Assembly (NCBI GenBank): GCA_963704815.1
Contig: CAVPHU010000010.1
Coordinates: 124,001-188,000 of the forward strand
From: DATKWD01 sp963704815
GTDB lineage: Bacteria; Actinomycetota; Acidimicrobiia; Acidimicrobiales; Salinilacustritrichaceae
Length of the DNA: 64,000 nt
Reading direction: 5' to 3'
The position numbers and the translations under genes are program-made. Shown in pieces: positions 37,351 to 46,359 of this stretch (position 1 is the first letter of the stretch; every line of letters starts with the position of its first letter). The notes under the pieces were generated by a model. The model made no database searches, was not told the DNA's origin, and saw nothing but the letters and a program-made list of their open reading frames with translations.

Positions 37351-38196
37351 GTGTTCAGCGTGATCATCCCGGCCCACAACGAGGAGGTCGTCCTCGAGGA
37401 GTGCCTGGTTCGCATTCTCGACGGGCTCGAGCCCGACGAAGCCGAGGTGGTCGTGGTCGCCAACGCATGCTCTGATCGCACGGCCGATGTGGCTCGGTCC
37501 TTCGAGCGGGTCGAAGTCGTCGAGACCTCGCTGCCTGGCAAGCCCAACGCGCTGGACCTGGGCGACGATCGGGCCACGACGTTTCCGCGCCTCTACGTCG
37601 ATGCCGACGTCGTCACCGATGCCCATGCCCTTCGCCGAACCGCCGAAGTGCTCGCCGCCGGGGGGGCGGAGCTGGCGGCCCCCGCGCTTCGGGTGGACCG
37701 TTCGAGGTCATCGGTGCTCGTCCGGGCGTACTATCGCATCTGGCTCAGGCTGCCCTGGGCTGCGGACGAACCCGTCGGTTCAGGCGTGTACGGCCTCTCC
37801 CGAGCCGGTCGCGGCCGCTTCGGACGATTTCACCCCGACGGAGCCGACGACTGGTGGGTGCACCGCCACGTTCCTCGCGAGAAGCGTCGCTGTCTGACCG
37901 ACGTGACCTTCACCGTTCCCGCGTCGGTGTCGATTGGCGAGGTGATTCGCCGCAAGTCCCGGATTCTGGCGGCGATGAGCCTCGTCGCAGGTGACCTGCC
38001 CGATTCGGAGGCTGTGGGGCCCAGCATGGGTCGCACCTCGGTCGACTTGATCCGATCGGACTGGCGTCGTCTGCCCGATCTCGCCGTGTTCGCGTTCGTC
38101 TCGGTGGCCTCGAGGTTGCGAGCCAGGGCGATGGTGCGGCGCGGCCGAGTCGAGTGGTCGGGCGACGAACGCCGCCGCATCGACCCCCGCACCTGA
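37351..38196 (+). CDS. Glycosyltransferase family 2
   Basis: 281 residues from GTG 37351. The GT-A start is FSVIIPAHNEEVVLEECL, followed by VVVVANACSDRT and the metal motif RLYVDADVVTD. GSGVYGLSRAGRGRFGRF resembles the substrate loop of GT2 enzymes. A weakly hydrophobic stretch near the C-terminus (about 245-262) might give membrane contact. It is the second gene of a pair with the GT4-like gene just upstream and ends 30 bp before the convergent signal peptidase fusion gene. Confidence 0.83.
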   Translation: MFSVIIPAHNEEVVLEECLVRILDGLEPDEAEVVVVANACSDRTADVARSFERVEVVETSLPGKPNALDLGDDRATTFPRLYVDADVVTDAHALRRTAEVLAAGGAELAAPALRVDRSRSSVLVRAYYRIWLRLPWAADEPVGSGVYGLSRAGRGRFGRFHPDGADDWWVHRHVPREKRRCLTDVTFTVPASVSIGEVIRRKSRILAAMSLVAGDLPDSEAVGPSMGRTSVDLIRSDWRRLPDLAVFAFVSVASRLRARAMVRRGRVEWSGDERRRIDPRT

Positions 38197-38226
38197 CGTG
38201 TCAGGCACGGCGGGCCGAGCTGCTGC

Positions 38227-40137
38227 TCAGTGGCGCTCGACCTCGCTCGGCGGCCAGAACGTGGCGATGACCTTCCCTTCGATGCGAGCGATCTCGATGG
38301 TCCCGAACATCCGGCTGTCCACCGAGACGATCCGGTTGTCTCCGAGCACGAAGACCTCGCCGTCGGGGACGGTCACTGCGCTGAAGTCCGGCGTCGGAGT
38401 CGTGCCGGTGAGCCACGGCTGATCTGTTGAAGTTCCATTCACCTGAACGCTCCCGTCGACGCTCTCGATCACATCGCCAGGAAGCCCGACCACCCGCTTC
38501 ACGAGCCGTTCCGCTGTGTCGGTCAACCCCTGCGTGTCGTCTGCCGGGTCGAGCACGACGATGTCGCCGCGCGCTGGATCGCCGAAGCGATACACGACCT
38601 TGTTCACGAGGAGTCGATCCCCACTCCTCAGCTCGGGCTCCATCGACGCCGCTTGAACGGTGTAGGTCTCGACGATGAAGAGATTGGCGAGCTGAATCGA
38701 ACCCATGACCAAGACGAGGAGAAAGACCGATCGCCAGATCGACCGACGTCGCTTCGGCTCGCTCTGCGCTCCGTGGACCTGGGCTCCGTCCTCAGACGCC
38801 GTCTCATCGACCGAAACGGTCGTGCCGTCGGCGGGGAGGTCCGATACGCGAGCTCTCGTTTCGTCGTCGGGTTGCGGAGCGGGGCCGGGAAGGTCGGTTG
38901 TCGTGCCTGGTGCTGCTGGCGCGGCCGGTTGGGGCGAGAGCGTCAGGATGCCGGAGATTTCTGGTTCGTCTTCGCTGCTCGGTTCGTTGATCGCACCCGA
39001 TGGCTCCGGTCGGTGAATCGAGGTCTCGTTCGCGCTCCCGGCCGGAGGATCGCCGGGCGAACGCTGTGCGGGTCCGTCCCCGGGGTCGTCGACTCGGTCG
39101 TCCGGTCGAAGTGGCGGAGTGTCGAGGTCAGAGCGTTCGTCGGCCTCATCGGACTCTTCCGCTCCGAACCGAGTGAGGTCGAGGTCTTCGGCGGCGGGCG
39201 ATGCGACCGTCCCCTGCTGGAGGAACGCGACGACGTCGAACGCCGCCCGGGCCTCGGCGGCGAGCATCAATCGTTCTCGATCGCGGTGGGTCTCCTCGAC
39301 GATCTCGTTGGCTGTCCTGCGCGCCATCGCGAGGAGGTCCTCTGCTTGCCGACCAGCCGCGGCGAGTTCGGCCTCGCGGTGGAGTTGGAGCTCCCGAAAC
39401 ACGTTGCGCAGCAGCTCTTCGAACTCGTCGAACGCGTGAGGCGCCGTTGGGACCGGGTGGCCGAGCGCAAGATCCTGCACCGTCCCGAGTGCGGACTCCA
39501 CTTCGGCGATTCGATGATCGAGCGTTGCTTCGAGGAGCGCGACGCGATCTTCGGCTGCGGCGGTGAGCTCGATCGCGAGCTGATGGGCTTCGTGGCGAGA
39601 AGCGACAGCATCTGATCGGTATTGCTCGGCCGCAGCGATTGCGCCGGCGAGCCTTCGGCGTTCTTCGTCCTGCGCTTCTCGTTCGGCAGCAGCTTCGGCC
39701 AGCCGCCGCTCGGTTGCGGCCCGGAGTCGCTCAGCCTCGCGGCGAGCGCTCGCGGCCTCGTCCCGTTCGCGGTCGATGGTCACCCGGTCCCGCTCAGCCT
39801 GCTCCGCGAGTCTCGCAAGTGTCACCGACGTCGCCGATATCAGCTCTTCTGATCGACGCTTGGCCGCAGTCTCAGCGGCGCGCCGGATCTCCGCCGCGTC
39901 ACGTTCGGCGGCGGCCAAGAGCTCCCCGCACGCCTCCATGGTTTCGGCCATGATCTCACGTTGGATGGCCACTTGTTCTGCGTAGTTGGCGTCGTGCTCG
40001 ATCGCCTGGCCTCCCTCAGCTGAGCGCAACGCCTCATGGTAGCCAGGCGACTGGCCGGCGTGAACAGGAATGGAGCGTCGACCGCGCGGGCGGGCGTTGC
40101 TCAAGCGCTTCTCTTGATCTGACGATGTTTCGCGCAT
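38227..40137 (-). CDS. Coiled-coil protein fused to a type I signal peptidase
   Basis: 636 residues from ATG 40137. Residues about 50-280 are a long Ala/Glu/Arg coiled coil homologous to the protein at 8478-10109, then a Pro/Asp-rich linker to about 450. After a membrane helix (about 465-488) comes a complete type I signal peptidase: catalytic Ser498 in QAASMEPELRSGD, general-base Lys547 in RLVKRVVGLPGDVI, and the final box VFVLGDNRIVSVDSRMFG. All boxes are intact. The topology puts the coiled coil in the cytoplasm and the protease outside. Ordinary signal peptidases of this family are 200-300 residues, so the N-terminal scaffold is unusual. It may tie secretion processing to a site such as the pole or septum (inference). 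Confidence 0.85.
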   Translation of the reverse strand: MRETSSDQEKRLSNARPRGRRSIPVHAGQSPGYHEALRSAEGGQAIEHDANYAEQVAIQREIMAETMEACGELLAAAERDAAEIRRAAETAAKRRSEELISATSVTLARLAEQAERDRVTIDRERDEAASARREAERLRAATERRLAEAAAEREAQDEERRRLAGAIAAAEQYRSDAVASRHEAHQLAIELTAAAEDRVALLEATLDHRIAEVESALGTVQDLALGHPVPTAPHAFDEFEELLRNVFRELQLHREAELAAAGRQAEDLLAMARRTANEIVEETHRDRERLMLAAEARAAFDVVAFLQQGTVASPAAEDLDLTRFGAEESDEADERSDLDTPPLRPDDRVDDPGDGPAQRSPGDPPAGSANETSIHRPEPSGAINEPSSEDEPEISGILTLSPQPAAPAAPGTTTDLPGPAPQPDDETRARVSDLPADGTTVSVDETASEDGAQVHGAQSEPKRRRSIWRSVFLLVLVMGSIQLANLFIVETYTVQAASMEPELRSGDRLLVNKVVYRFGDPARGDIVVLDPADDTQGLTDTAERLVKRVVGLPGDVIESVDGSVQVNGTSTDQPWLTGTTPTPDFSAVTVPDGEVFVLGDNRIVSVDSRMFGTIEIARIEGKVIATFWPPSEVERH

Positions 40138-40891
40138 GGGAGGCCGCGCGTGGTTCGAGACCTGCCGGTGTGGAGCGCTCATCGTCGACGGCTGGGACAC
40201 GTGCCGATTCTGCGGCGCCGCGGACGACTCACCTCCCGTCAGCATCGTCGGCGTGCTCGGCCCTCAGACGACGGCCAAGGATGTCGCGCTCTCGCTCCTG
40301 CAGCTGTTGGGCGCGCTGGCGTTGGCGTGGGTGCTCAACGGAGTGGTGCCAGACCTCAACTTCGCTCGGTCCGAAGCGAGCCCTGCCGTCGGAGCGTCCG
40401 ATGTGGCCGGCCCGCTCCTGGACCAACGGGTCGATCCCGAGGTCCTGAGTGCGTACCGGGGATTCTGTTCGGGAGATCGCGCGAGCGGCGTCCAGCAGAG
40501 CGACGCGTTCGATCCGTCGGCGACCGATCGAGGAGTCTTCGACGCCCAGGGTCCGCCGTTGAACTCCAGCCTGTCCGTGGACGAGCTCTCCGGGACTGGC
40601 CGCCTGCCGCCGGTGATCGTCTGCCGGGATGTGATCGGAGAGGTCGTTGACGGCGCGCTGTGCGACGGCGGTGCGACGGGGGTGCGCTATCAGCAACGGA
40701 TCGCCTACTTCCGATTGACGGCGTACGCCGCGCGAAGCGCCGAAGTGCTGGGAGTCGTCGACACCGGCCCGGATGACCGGTGTCCCCGACAAGTCGTCTC
40801 AGCAGCGAGCGACCGCGTCGTCATGGGCGTGGCCAAGCCCGATCATGAGGCGTACGAGGCGTTCCTCGCACTTCTCGCAAATCGGAACTGA
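40136..40891 (+). CDS. Zinc-ribbon membrane protein of unknown function
   Basis: 251 residues. It opens with a short zinc ribbon, TCRCGALIVDGWDTCRFCG (four cysteines in two CxC/CxxC pairs at about 9-27), then a single membrane helix at about 52-72 and a soluble C-terminal domain with several cysteines. No family recognised. Its ATG overlaps, base for base, the complementary ATG of the divergent signal peptidase fusion (CATG at 40135-40138), so at least one of the two probably starts further in. Position suggests a link to the protease, but nothing else supports it. Confidence 0.65.
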   Translation: MGGRAWFETCRCGALIVDGWDTCRFCGAADDSPPVSIVGVLGPQTTAKDVALSLLQLLGALALAWVLNGVVPDLNFARSEASPAVGASDVAGPLLDQRVDPEVLSAYRGFCSGDRASGVQQSDAFDPSATDRGVFDAQGPPLNSSLSVDELSGTGRLPPVIVCRDVIGEVVDGALCDGGATGVRYQQRIAYFRLTAYAARSAEVLGVVDTGPDDRCPRQVVSAASDRVVMGVAKPDHEAYEAFLALLANRN

Positions 40892-41317
40892 TCGCCGGCT
40901 GTCGTCCTCCTGGTGGTCAGGTGCCGTCACCGAGACGACGAACGCAGCGGTCGAAGCGACGTCGCGGTGGACCGCCCGTCCCCACGCCCACGCAAGGCTC
41001 CAGGTTGCTGACGCCATGCCGACGAGCATCGCTTCGGACCCCTGGGCCGCACTGTCCCAGTCGTAGATCGCCGCCAGCTGCCCGTCGGCCACCACGACGT
41101 TCCCGCCACGCCAGTCGACGTGGCCGATCGCATCGACGGGTGCGTCCGCGAGTACCGCGCGAGCCTCGGCGTTCACCTCGTCGATCCACTCGGCACCCGC
41201 GCTGCTGGCCGGGAAGTCGGAGCGGAGATCGTGGGGTTCGGCGTACGACGAGCCCGGAGCGGTGGCCAGCGGGTCGACGAGGTCGACGGTGCCGATCACC
41301 GCTCGCGGCCACCACAC
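40799..41317 (-). pseudogene. Remnant of an aminoglycoside-phosphotransferase-like gene
   Basis: The frame contains DAIGHVDWRGGNVVVADG and AAIYDWDSAAQG, which resemble the catalytic HxDxxxxN loop and DFG/DWD motif of APH/choline kinase-like phosphotransferases. The N-terminal ATP-binding lobe is missing. Upstream, to about 41510 in a neighbouring frame, is a further stretch (RVFGSDEPDSIADQVKQVV) that may belong to the same gene, so at least one frameshift near 41310 is needed. The 3' end overlaps the convergent gene at 40136-40891. Probably a decayed gene. The remainder to the nuoE start (41318-41540) shows nothing else. Confidence 0.45.
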
Positions 41318-41544
41318 CCACGGTCACGCCGACCGAGGCGTGACATGCGATGCCGCTCACGACGTTGGCGCCGGTCACCTCAGCGACGACCTGCTTCACC
41401 TGGTCAGCGATCGAATCCGGCTCGTCGGAGCCGAACACCCGGCGTTCGAGGCCGGCCGGCGGCGCCCGTCGAGGCGGGTAAGGGGGCAGAAACGGGGGGC
41501 TCCGTCTTCGCGGGTGTTCTGAGCTTGTGCAAGGATTCACGACG

Positions 41545-42183
41545 ATGCCCCGGTTGAACGCCGAGAACACCCTTCTGGCGAAGGAGATCATTGCGCGTTA
41601 CCCGGTGGCGAAGTCGGCGTTGATCCCGTTGCTGCACCTCGCACAGGAGCAGGACGGCTACGTGACCGACGAAGCCATGGAACACCTCGCAGAGCTGGTC
41701 GACGTGACCCCGGCCGAGGTGTCGGGCACGTGTTCGTTCTACGAGATGTTCAAGCGTGAACCCGTCGGCGACTACCTCGTCAACGTCTGCACGAACATCT
41801 CCTGCCAGCTCAACGGCGGCGAGGAACTCCTCCATCACCTCGAGGACCGCCTCGGAGTCCGGCCCGGCGGCACCACCGCTGATGGCACCTTCACCCTCGA
41901 AGACGTCGAGTGCATCGCCGCCTGCACCGAGGCGCCCTGCCTGCAGGTGAACTACCGCTACTTCCACCGGATCTCCCACGACGAGGTCGATGCCCTCCTC
42001 GACGACCTCGCCGAGGGCAAGCGGAGCCACGAGGTGCCCAAGCACGGCACCCTCGCCCGAACCCGTCAGCACATCCCGGCCGACCGCCGCGCCGGTCCCA
42101 CGCTCCCGACCGAGTCGATCGCCCCGCCCTGGCTCGGTGGACCGGGTGGACCCGACGTCGCCGAGGAGACCGAGGCCACGTGA
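41545..42183 (+). CDS. nuoE: NADH-quinone oxidoreductase subunit E
   Basis: 212 residues from ATG 41545, chosen because AAGGA at 41531-41535 is well spaced; GTG 41527 is an alternative adding six residues. Counting from that GTG, the [2Fe-2S] ligands of cluster N1a are C88, C93 (VCTNISC), C129 and C133 (CIAACTEAPC). The last 50 residues are a Pro-rich, charged tail not usual in NuoE. It partners NuoF in the NADH-oxidising module. The stop overlaps the nuoF GTG as GTGA. The gene resumes the nuo set interrupted after nuoD. Confidence 0.93.
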   Translation: MPRLNAENTLLAKEIIARYPVAKSALIPLLHLAQEQDGYVTDEAMEHLAELVDVTPAEVSGTCSFYEMFKREPVGDYLVNVCTNISCQLNGGEELLHHLEDRLGVRPGGTTADGTFTLEDVECIAACTEAPCLQVNYRYFHRISHDEVDALLDDLAEGKRSHEVPKHGTLARTRQHIPADRRAGPTLPTESIAPPWLGGPGGPDVAEETEAT

Positions 42184-43533
42184 TCACCGACGCTCCGAAG
42201 ATCATCACCTCACGGTTCGAACACGACGACTCCTACACCATCGAACGGGCCCAGGCGACCGGCGCCTACACCGCGCTGCGCAAGGCCCTCACGATGACTC
42301 CAGAGGCGGTCCATCAAGAGGTGAAGGACGCCAGCCTCCTCGGCCGAGGAGGTGCGGGCTTCCCGGCGGGCGTGAAGTGGGGTTTCTGCCCCCCTGACGT
42401 CTGGCCGCGCTATCTCGTGGTCAACGGCGACGAGTCCGAGCCCGGCACCTACAAGGACCGTCTCCTCATGGAGAAGGATCCGCATCAACTCATCGAGGGT
42501 GCGCTCATCGCGTGCTACGCCGTCGGTCTGACCCAGGCCTTCCTGTACGTGCGAGGCGAGATGGCGCTCGCCCAGGAGCGGATCGCCCGGGCGCTGAACG
42601 ACGCCTACGCGGCCGGCTTCGTCGGTCAGAACATCCTGGGTACGGATTTCAGCGTCGACATCGTGTTGCACTGGGGCGCCGGCGCCTACATCGTGGGCGA
42701 GGAGACGGCGCTGATCGAGTCGCTCGAGGGCAATCGGGGAATGCCGCGGCTCAAGCCGCCGTTCTTTCCCGCCGCCAAGGGCCTCTACCTGCAGCCGACG
42801 ATCGTCAACAACGTCGAGACGTTGGCCAATCTCCCCTGGATCGTCGAGAACGGCGGTGCCGCGTTCGCCGCGCTGGGTGCCGAGAGCTCGAAGGGCACGC
42901 GGGTGTTCGCCGTGTCCGGTCACGTCAAGAACCCCGGCGTGTACGAGGTCGAGTTCGGCGTGACCACCTTCCGCGACATCATCATGTCGCCCGTGTATGC
43001 CGGCGGCATCCGGGGCGATCGCAAGCTGAAGGCGTTCATCCCCGGCGGCGCGTCCGCCCCGTGGCTCTACGAGGAGCACCTCGACACCCCGCTCGAGGCC
43101 GGTGTCGTCGGCAAGATGGGAACGATGCTCGGTTCGGGGGCGATCGTCGTCATGGACGAGACCACCGACATGGTCAAGGCGGCCCTGCGGGTCGTCCGCT
43201 TCTTCGCCCGCGAGAGCTGTGGCAAGTGCACGCCCTGCCGCGAAGGCACCAGCTGGCTCGAGAAGATCCTCGATCGGATCGTCGACGGTCACGGCCGACC
43301 CGAGGACGTCAACCTGCTGCTCGATGTGTGCGACAACATCTCGGTCGGCATGAACTGGCCCCCCATGCAGACCACGATCTGTCCGCTGGGTCAGTCGGCC
43401 ACCACCCCGGTCGCGTCGGCGATCATGCGGTTCAAGGACGAGTTCGAGGCCTACGTCGGCGGTCCGGCCGAGATCACCGTCGACGTGAAGGGCGCCGCGT
43501 TCGTCGGCCCCGTCGGGGAGCGAGGAAGCGTGA
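42180..43533 (+). CDS. nuoF: NADH-quinone oxidoreductase subunit F (frame disturbed at the 3' end)
   Basis: About 450 residues. GRGGAGFPAGVKWGF at 55-69 is the FMN loop and GAGAYIVGEETALIESLEG at 167-185 the NADH loop. ESCGKCTPCREGTSW supplies C347, C350 and C353 of cluster N3, with C401 (ICPLGQSA) as fourth ligand. As written, the frame runs on to 43805 through element E4 and into nuoG, adding some 90 repeat-encoded residues. Removing one C from the CCCC at 43508-43511 would instead end the protein GPSGSEEA at TGA 43531-43533, with a GTGA overlap like its neighbours. I take that as the true end. Translation starts at GTG 42180. Confidence 0.88.
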
Positions 43534-43713
43534 GCGGGACGTGTGGGTGTGCTCCGATGCGAGGGCGACGAGGTACGAGGAGTCCGGTCCGGCGCGGCCC
43601 GAGCGGCCGGGGAGCGGGAAGCATGACGCGGCGTGTGGGTGTGCTCCGATGCGAGGGCGACGAGGTACGAGGAGTCCGGTCCGCGCGGCCCGAGCGGCCG
43701 GGGAGCGGGAAGC
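43534..43713. repeat. Junction repeat element E4 between nuoF and nuoG, two tandem units
   Basis: Two units of 93 and 91 bp, measured between the start codons at 43530 (GTG), 43623 and 43714 (ATG). Each has GATGCGAGGGCGACGAGG, then TACGAGGAGTCCGGTCC, then GGCCCGAGCGGCCGGGGAGC. GGAAGCGTGAGCG on the left and GGAAGCATGAGCG on the right show the duplicated junction; the middle copy reads GGAAGCATGACGCG. Forward orientation. Confidence 0.9.
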
Positions 43714-46359
43714 ATGAGCGAGGACACGGCCACCACCGTCAGTGTCACGATCAACGGCCACGAGATCGAGGCCGCCGACGGCGACCTGCTGATCGATGCT
43801 TGTGAGAAGGCCGGCGTCTACATCCCGCGGTTCTGCTACCACCCGCGCATGGAGCCGGTGGGCATGTGCCGGATGTGCATCGTCGAGGTCGATTCGGGCC
43901 GGGGACCGGGGCTGCAACCCAGTTGCATGCTGACCGTGTCCGACGGGATGGTCGTCGACACCGAGAGCGACGTGACCAAGAAGGCCCAGGACGGCATCCT
44001 CGAGTTCCTGCTCATCAACCATCCGCTCGACTGCCCGGTGTGCGACAAGGGCGGCGAGTGCCCGCTGCAGGACCAGACCATGGCCTACGGGCCGGGCGAG
44101 TCGAGGTTCGTCGAGGAGAAGCGGCACTTCGAGAAGCCGATTCCGATCAGCGAGACGGTCAACCTCGACCGTGAGCGCTGCATCCTCTGCGATCGGTGCA
44201 CCCGCTTCGCCAAAGACGTGGCCGGCGACCCCCTGATCCACTTCCAGGACCGGGGGAACCAGACCCAGGTCAACACGTTCCCCGACCATCCCTTCGCCAG
44301 CTACTTCAGCGGCAACACCGTCCAGATCTGCCCCGTCGGAGCGCTCACCGCGACGCCCTACCGGTTCAAGGCCCGACCCTGGGACCTGGCGACCACCGAG
44401 TCGACCTGTCAGTCCTGCGCCGTCGGTTGTCGGGTCACCATCGACAGCTCGCGCAACGAGGTGCTGCGGTACAACGGCGTCGACATCGACCCGGTGAACT
44501 GGGGATGGCTCTGCGACAAGGGTCGCTTCGACTTCGAAGCGGTCAACAGCGGCGACCGGCTCGACGACCCGCTCGTCCGGACCGACGAGGGCCTGCTGCC
44601 GGCGAGCTGGGCCGAGGCGATGCGAGCAACGGCGAAGGCGATCAAGCACGGCATCGACCAGTCGGGTCCCCAGGGGTTGGCCGTGATCGGAGGGGCGCGC
44701 CTCACCAACGAGGACGCCTACAGCTGGGCGAAGCTCGTCAAGGGGGTGCTCGGCTCCGACAACATCGACGCTCAGATCGGCGACGGCTTCCCCGCCGACG
44801 CCGTCCTCGGCCTCCCCAGGGCCACGATCGACGACGCGTGCGCCACGGGCGCCACCGTCCTGCTGCTCGGTCCGGATCTGAAGGAAGAACTGCCGGTGCT
44901 GTACCTGCGGCTCCGTCACGCCGTCGAGCACGACGGCGTGAAGCTCGTCGAGATCGTGCCCACGCTCGGTCCGACCAGCGAGATCGCCCACACGAGCGTG
45001 ACCTACCGGCCCGGCGAACTCGTCGAGACCGTCACCGCCCTGCTGGCCGGCACGGCCGAGGCCGAAGAGCACGCCGCGGCGGTGGCTGCGCTCGCAGCAG
45101 CCGATGCGCCGGTCGTGATGCTCGGACGCGCCAACCTCGCCGAGTCCGGCGAGCACGTGGCGGCAGCGGCGACCTCGGTGCTCGATGCGCGGCCCGAGGC
45201 GACCTTCCTGTCCCTGCTGCGGCGGGCCAACGTGCACGGTGCGCTCGACATGGGACTCAGCCCAGGGCTCCTGCCCGGCCGGGTGGGGCTCGACGACGGG
45301 CGGCAGTGGTTCCACGAGCACTGGTCCACCGTCCCCGACACCGAAGGGCTCGACAGCACGGGGATCCTCCAGGCGGCCGCCGCGGGCAAGATCGACACGC
45401 TGGTGCTGCTCGGCGCGGATCCGATCGCCGACTTCCCCGATGCCGACCTGGCCGCCCAAGGGCTGGCCGGCGCTCGCACGGTGATCGCGCTCGACACGTT
45501 CATGACCGACAGCACCCGCCGGGCCGACATCGTGCTGCCGACCGCTGCGTTCGCCGAGTGTGCCGGCACGACCACCAACCTCGAAGGTCGGGTCAGCACA
45601 CTGCACGCGCAGGTGACCGCGCCCGGGACCGCGAGGTCGGACTGGATGATCGCCGCCGACCTCGCGCTGCGCCTCGGAGCCGATCTCGGCCTCGACTCGG
45701 TCGAGCAGATCTGGAGCGAGATCGAACAGGTGTCGACCGTGCACGCAGGCATCACGCTCGAAGTGCTCGCGAGCCGGGCCTTCTCCGACGGTGTCGTCCT
45801 CCCCCGAGAGGCTTCGGTCTCGATCACCGGCCTCGGAGCATCCGCAGCGGGGGACGCCGATGGCGAGGTCGACGACGAGGAGGACGTGCCGACCGACATG
45901 CCTGACGACGCCGACGCCGACGCCGATGCTGACGCGGGCGAGGCCGACGAAGCCGTCCCGGACGAGGTGGGCGAGCCGACGGCACGCCCGCCGCTGGTCA
46001 CCGCCGTCGAGCGAACTGTGCAGTCGCCGCCGGTCGACGCCTACGGTCTGCGTCTCGTGGCCAGCCGAAAGATGTACGACCTCGGAACGCTGGTGCAGCA
46101 GTCGCCGTGCATCGCCCCGCTCGCCACGGAAACCGAACTGCGCATCCACCCTCACGACTTCGACCGGGTGGGCGTCGAACCCGGGGGATCGGTGCGGTTG
46201 ACGTCATCGAAGATCTCGGGCGTCCTCGCCGTGTGCCGGCCCGACGAGGCCGTGCACCGGGGGAGTGCGCACCTGTTCTTCAACCAGCCCGGCATCCGCG
46301 CCAACGAGTTGATCGACTCACTCGAACCGGTCACCGACATCCGGATCGAGAGCGCATGA
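43714..46359 (+). CDS. nuoG: NADH-quinone oxidoreductase subunit G
   Basis: 881 residues from ATG 43714. N-terminal [2Fe-2S] ligands are C41, C52, C55 and C71. H103, C107, C110 and C116 bind N5, and C156, C159, C162 with the cysteine in QICPVGAL bind N4. TCQSCAVGCRV begins the molybdopterin-oxidoreductase-like domain and may bind an extra N7-type cluster. Residues about 708-760 form a strongly acidic insert (VDDEEDVPTDMPDDADADAD). The frame extends upstream into element E4 but those residues are repeat-encoded. The stop overlaps nuoH as ATGA. Confidence 0.93.
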   Translation: MSEDTATTVSVTINGHEIEAADGDLLIDACEKAGVYIPRFCYHPRMEPVGMCRMCIVEVDSGRGPGLQPSCMLTVSDGMVVDTESDVTKKAQDGILEFLLINHPLDCPVCDKGGECPLQDQTMAYGPGESRFVEEKRHFEKPIPISETVNLDRERCILCDRCTRFAKDVAGDPLIHFQDRGNQTQVNTFPDHPFASYFSGNTVQICPVGALTATPYRFKARPWDLATTESTCQSCAVGCRVTIDSSRNEVLRYNGVDIDPVNWGWLCDKGRFDFEAVNSGDRLDDPLVRTDEGLLPASWAEAMRATAKAIKHGIDQSGPQGLAVIGGARLTNEDAYSWAKLVKGVLGSDNIDAQIGDGFPADAVLGLPRATIDDACATGATVLLLGPDLKEELPVLYLRLRHAVEHDGVKLVEIVPTLGPTSEIAHTSVTYRPGELVETVTALLAGTAEAEEHAAAVAALAAADAPVVMLGRANLAESGEHVAAAATSVLDARPEATFLSLLRRANVHGALDMGLSPGLLPGRVGLDDGRQWFHEHWSTVPDTEGLDSTGILQAAAAGKIDTLVLLGADPIADFPDADLAAQGLAGARTVIALDTFMTDSTRRADIVLPTAAFAECAGTTTNLEGRVSTLHAQVTAPGTARSDWMIAADLALRLGADLGLDSVEQIWSEIEQVSTVHAGITLEVLASRAFSDGVVLPREASVSITGLGASAAGDADGEVDDEEDVPTDMPDDADADADADAGEADEAVPDEVGEPTARPPLVTAVERTVQSPPVDAYGLRLVASRKMYDLGTLVQQSPCIAPLATETELRIHPHDFDRVGVEPGGSVRLTSSKISGVLAVCRPDEAVHRGSAHLFFNQPGIRANELIDSLEPVTDIRIESA

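Noticed and set aside
7158..41540. Genomic island with integrase and att sites
   Set aside because: No integrase, tRNA or direct repeats at the edges were found, so island status is not supported beyond the split operon.
43474..46155. Minus-strand frame of about 890 codons opposite nuoG
   Set aside because: nuoG on the plus strand has all cluster ligands; the antisense product has no recognisable motif.
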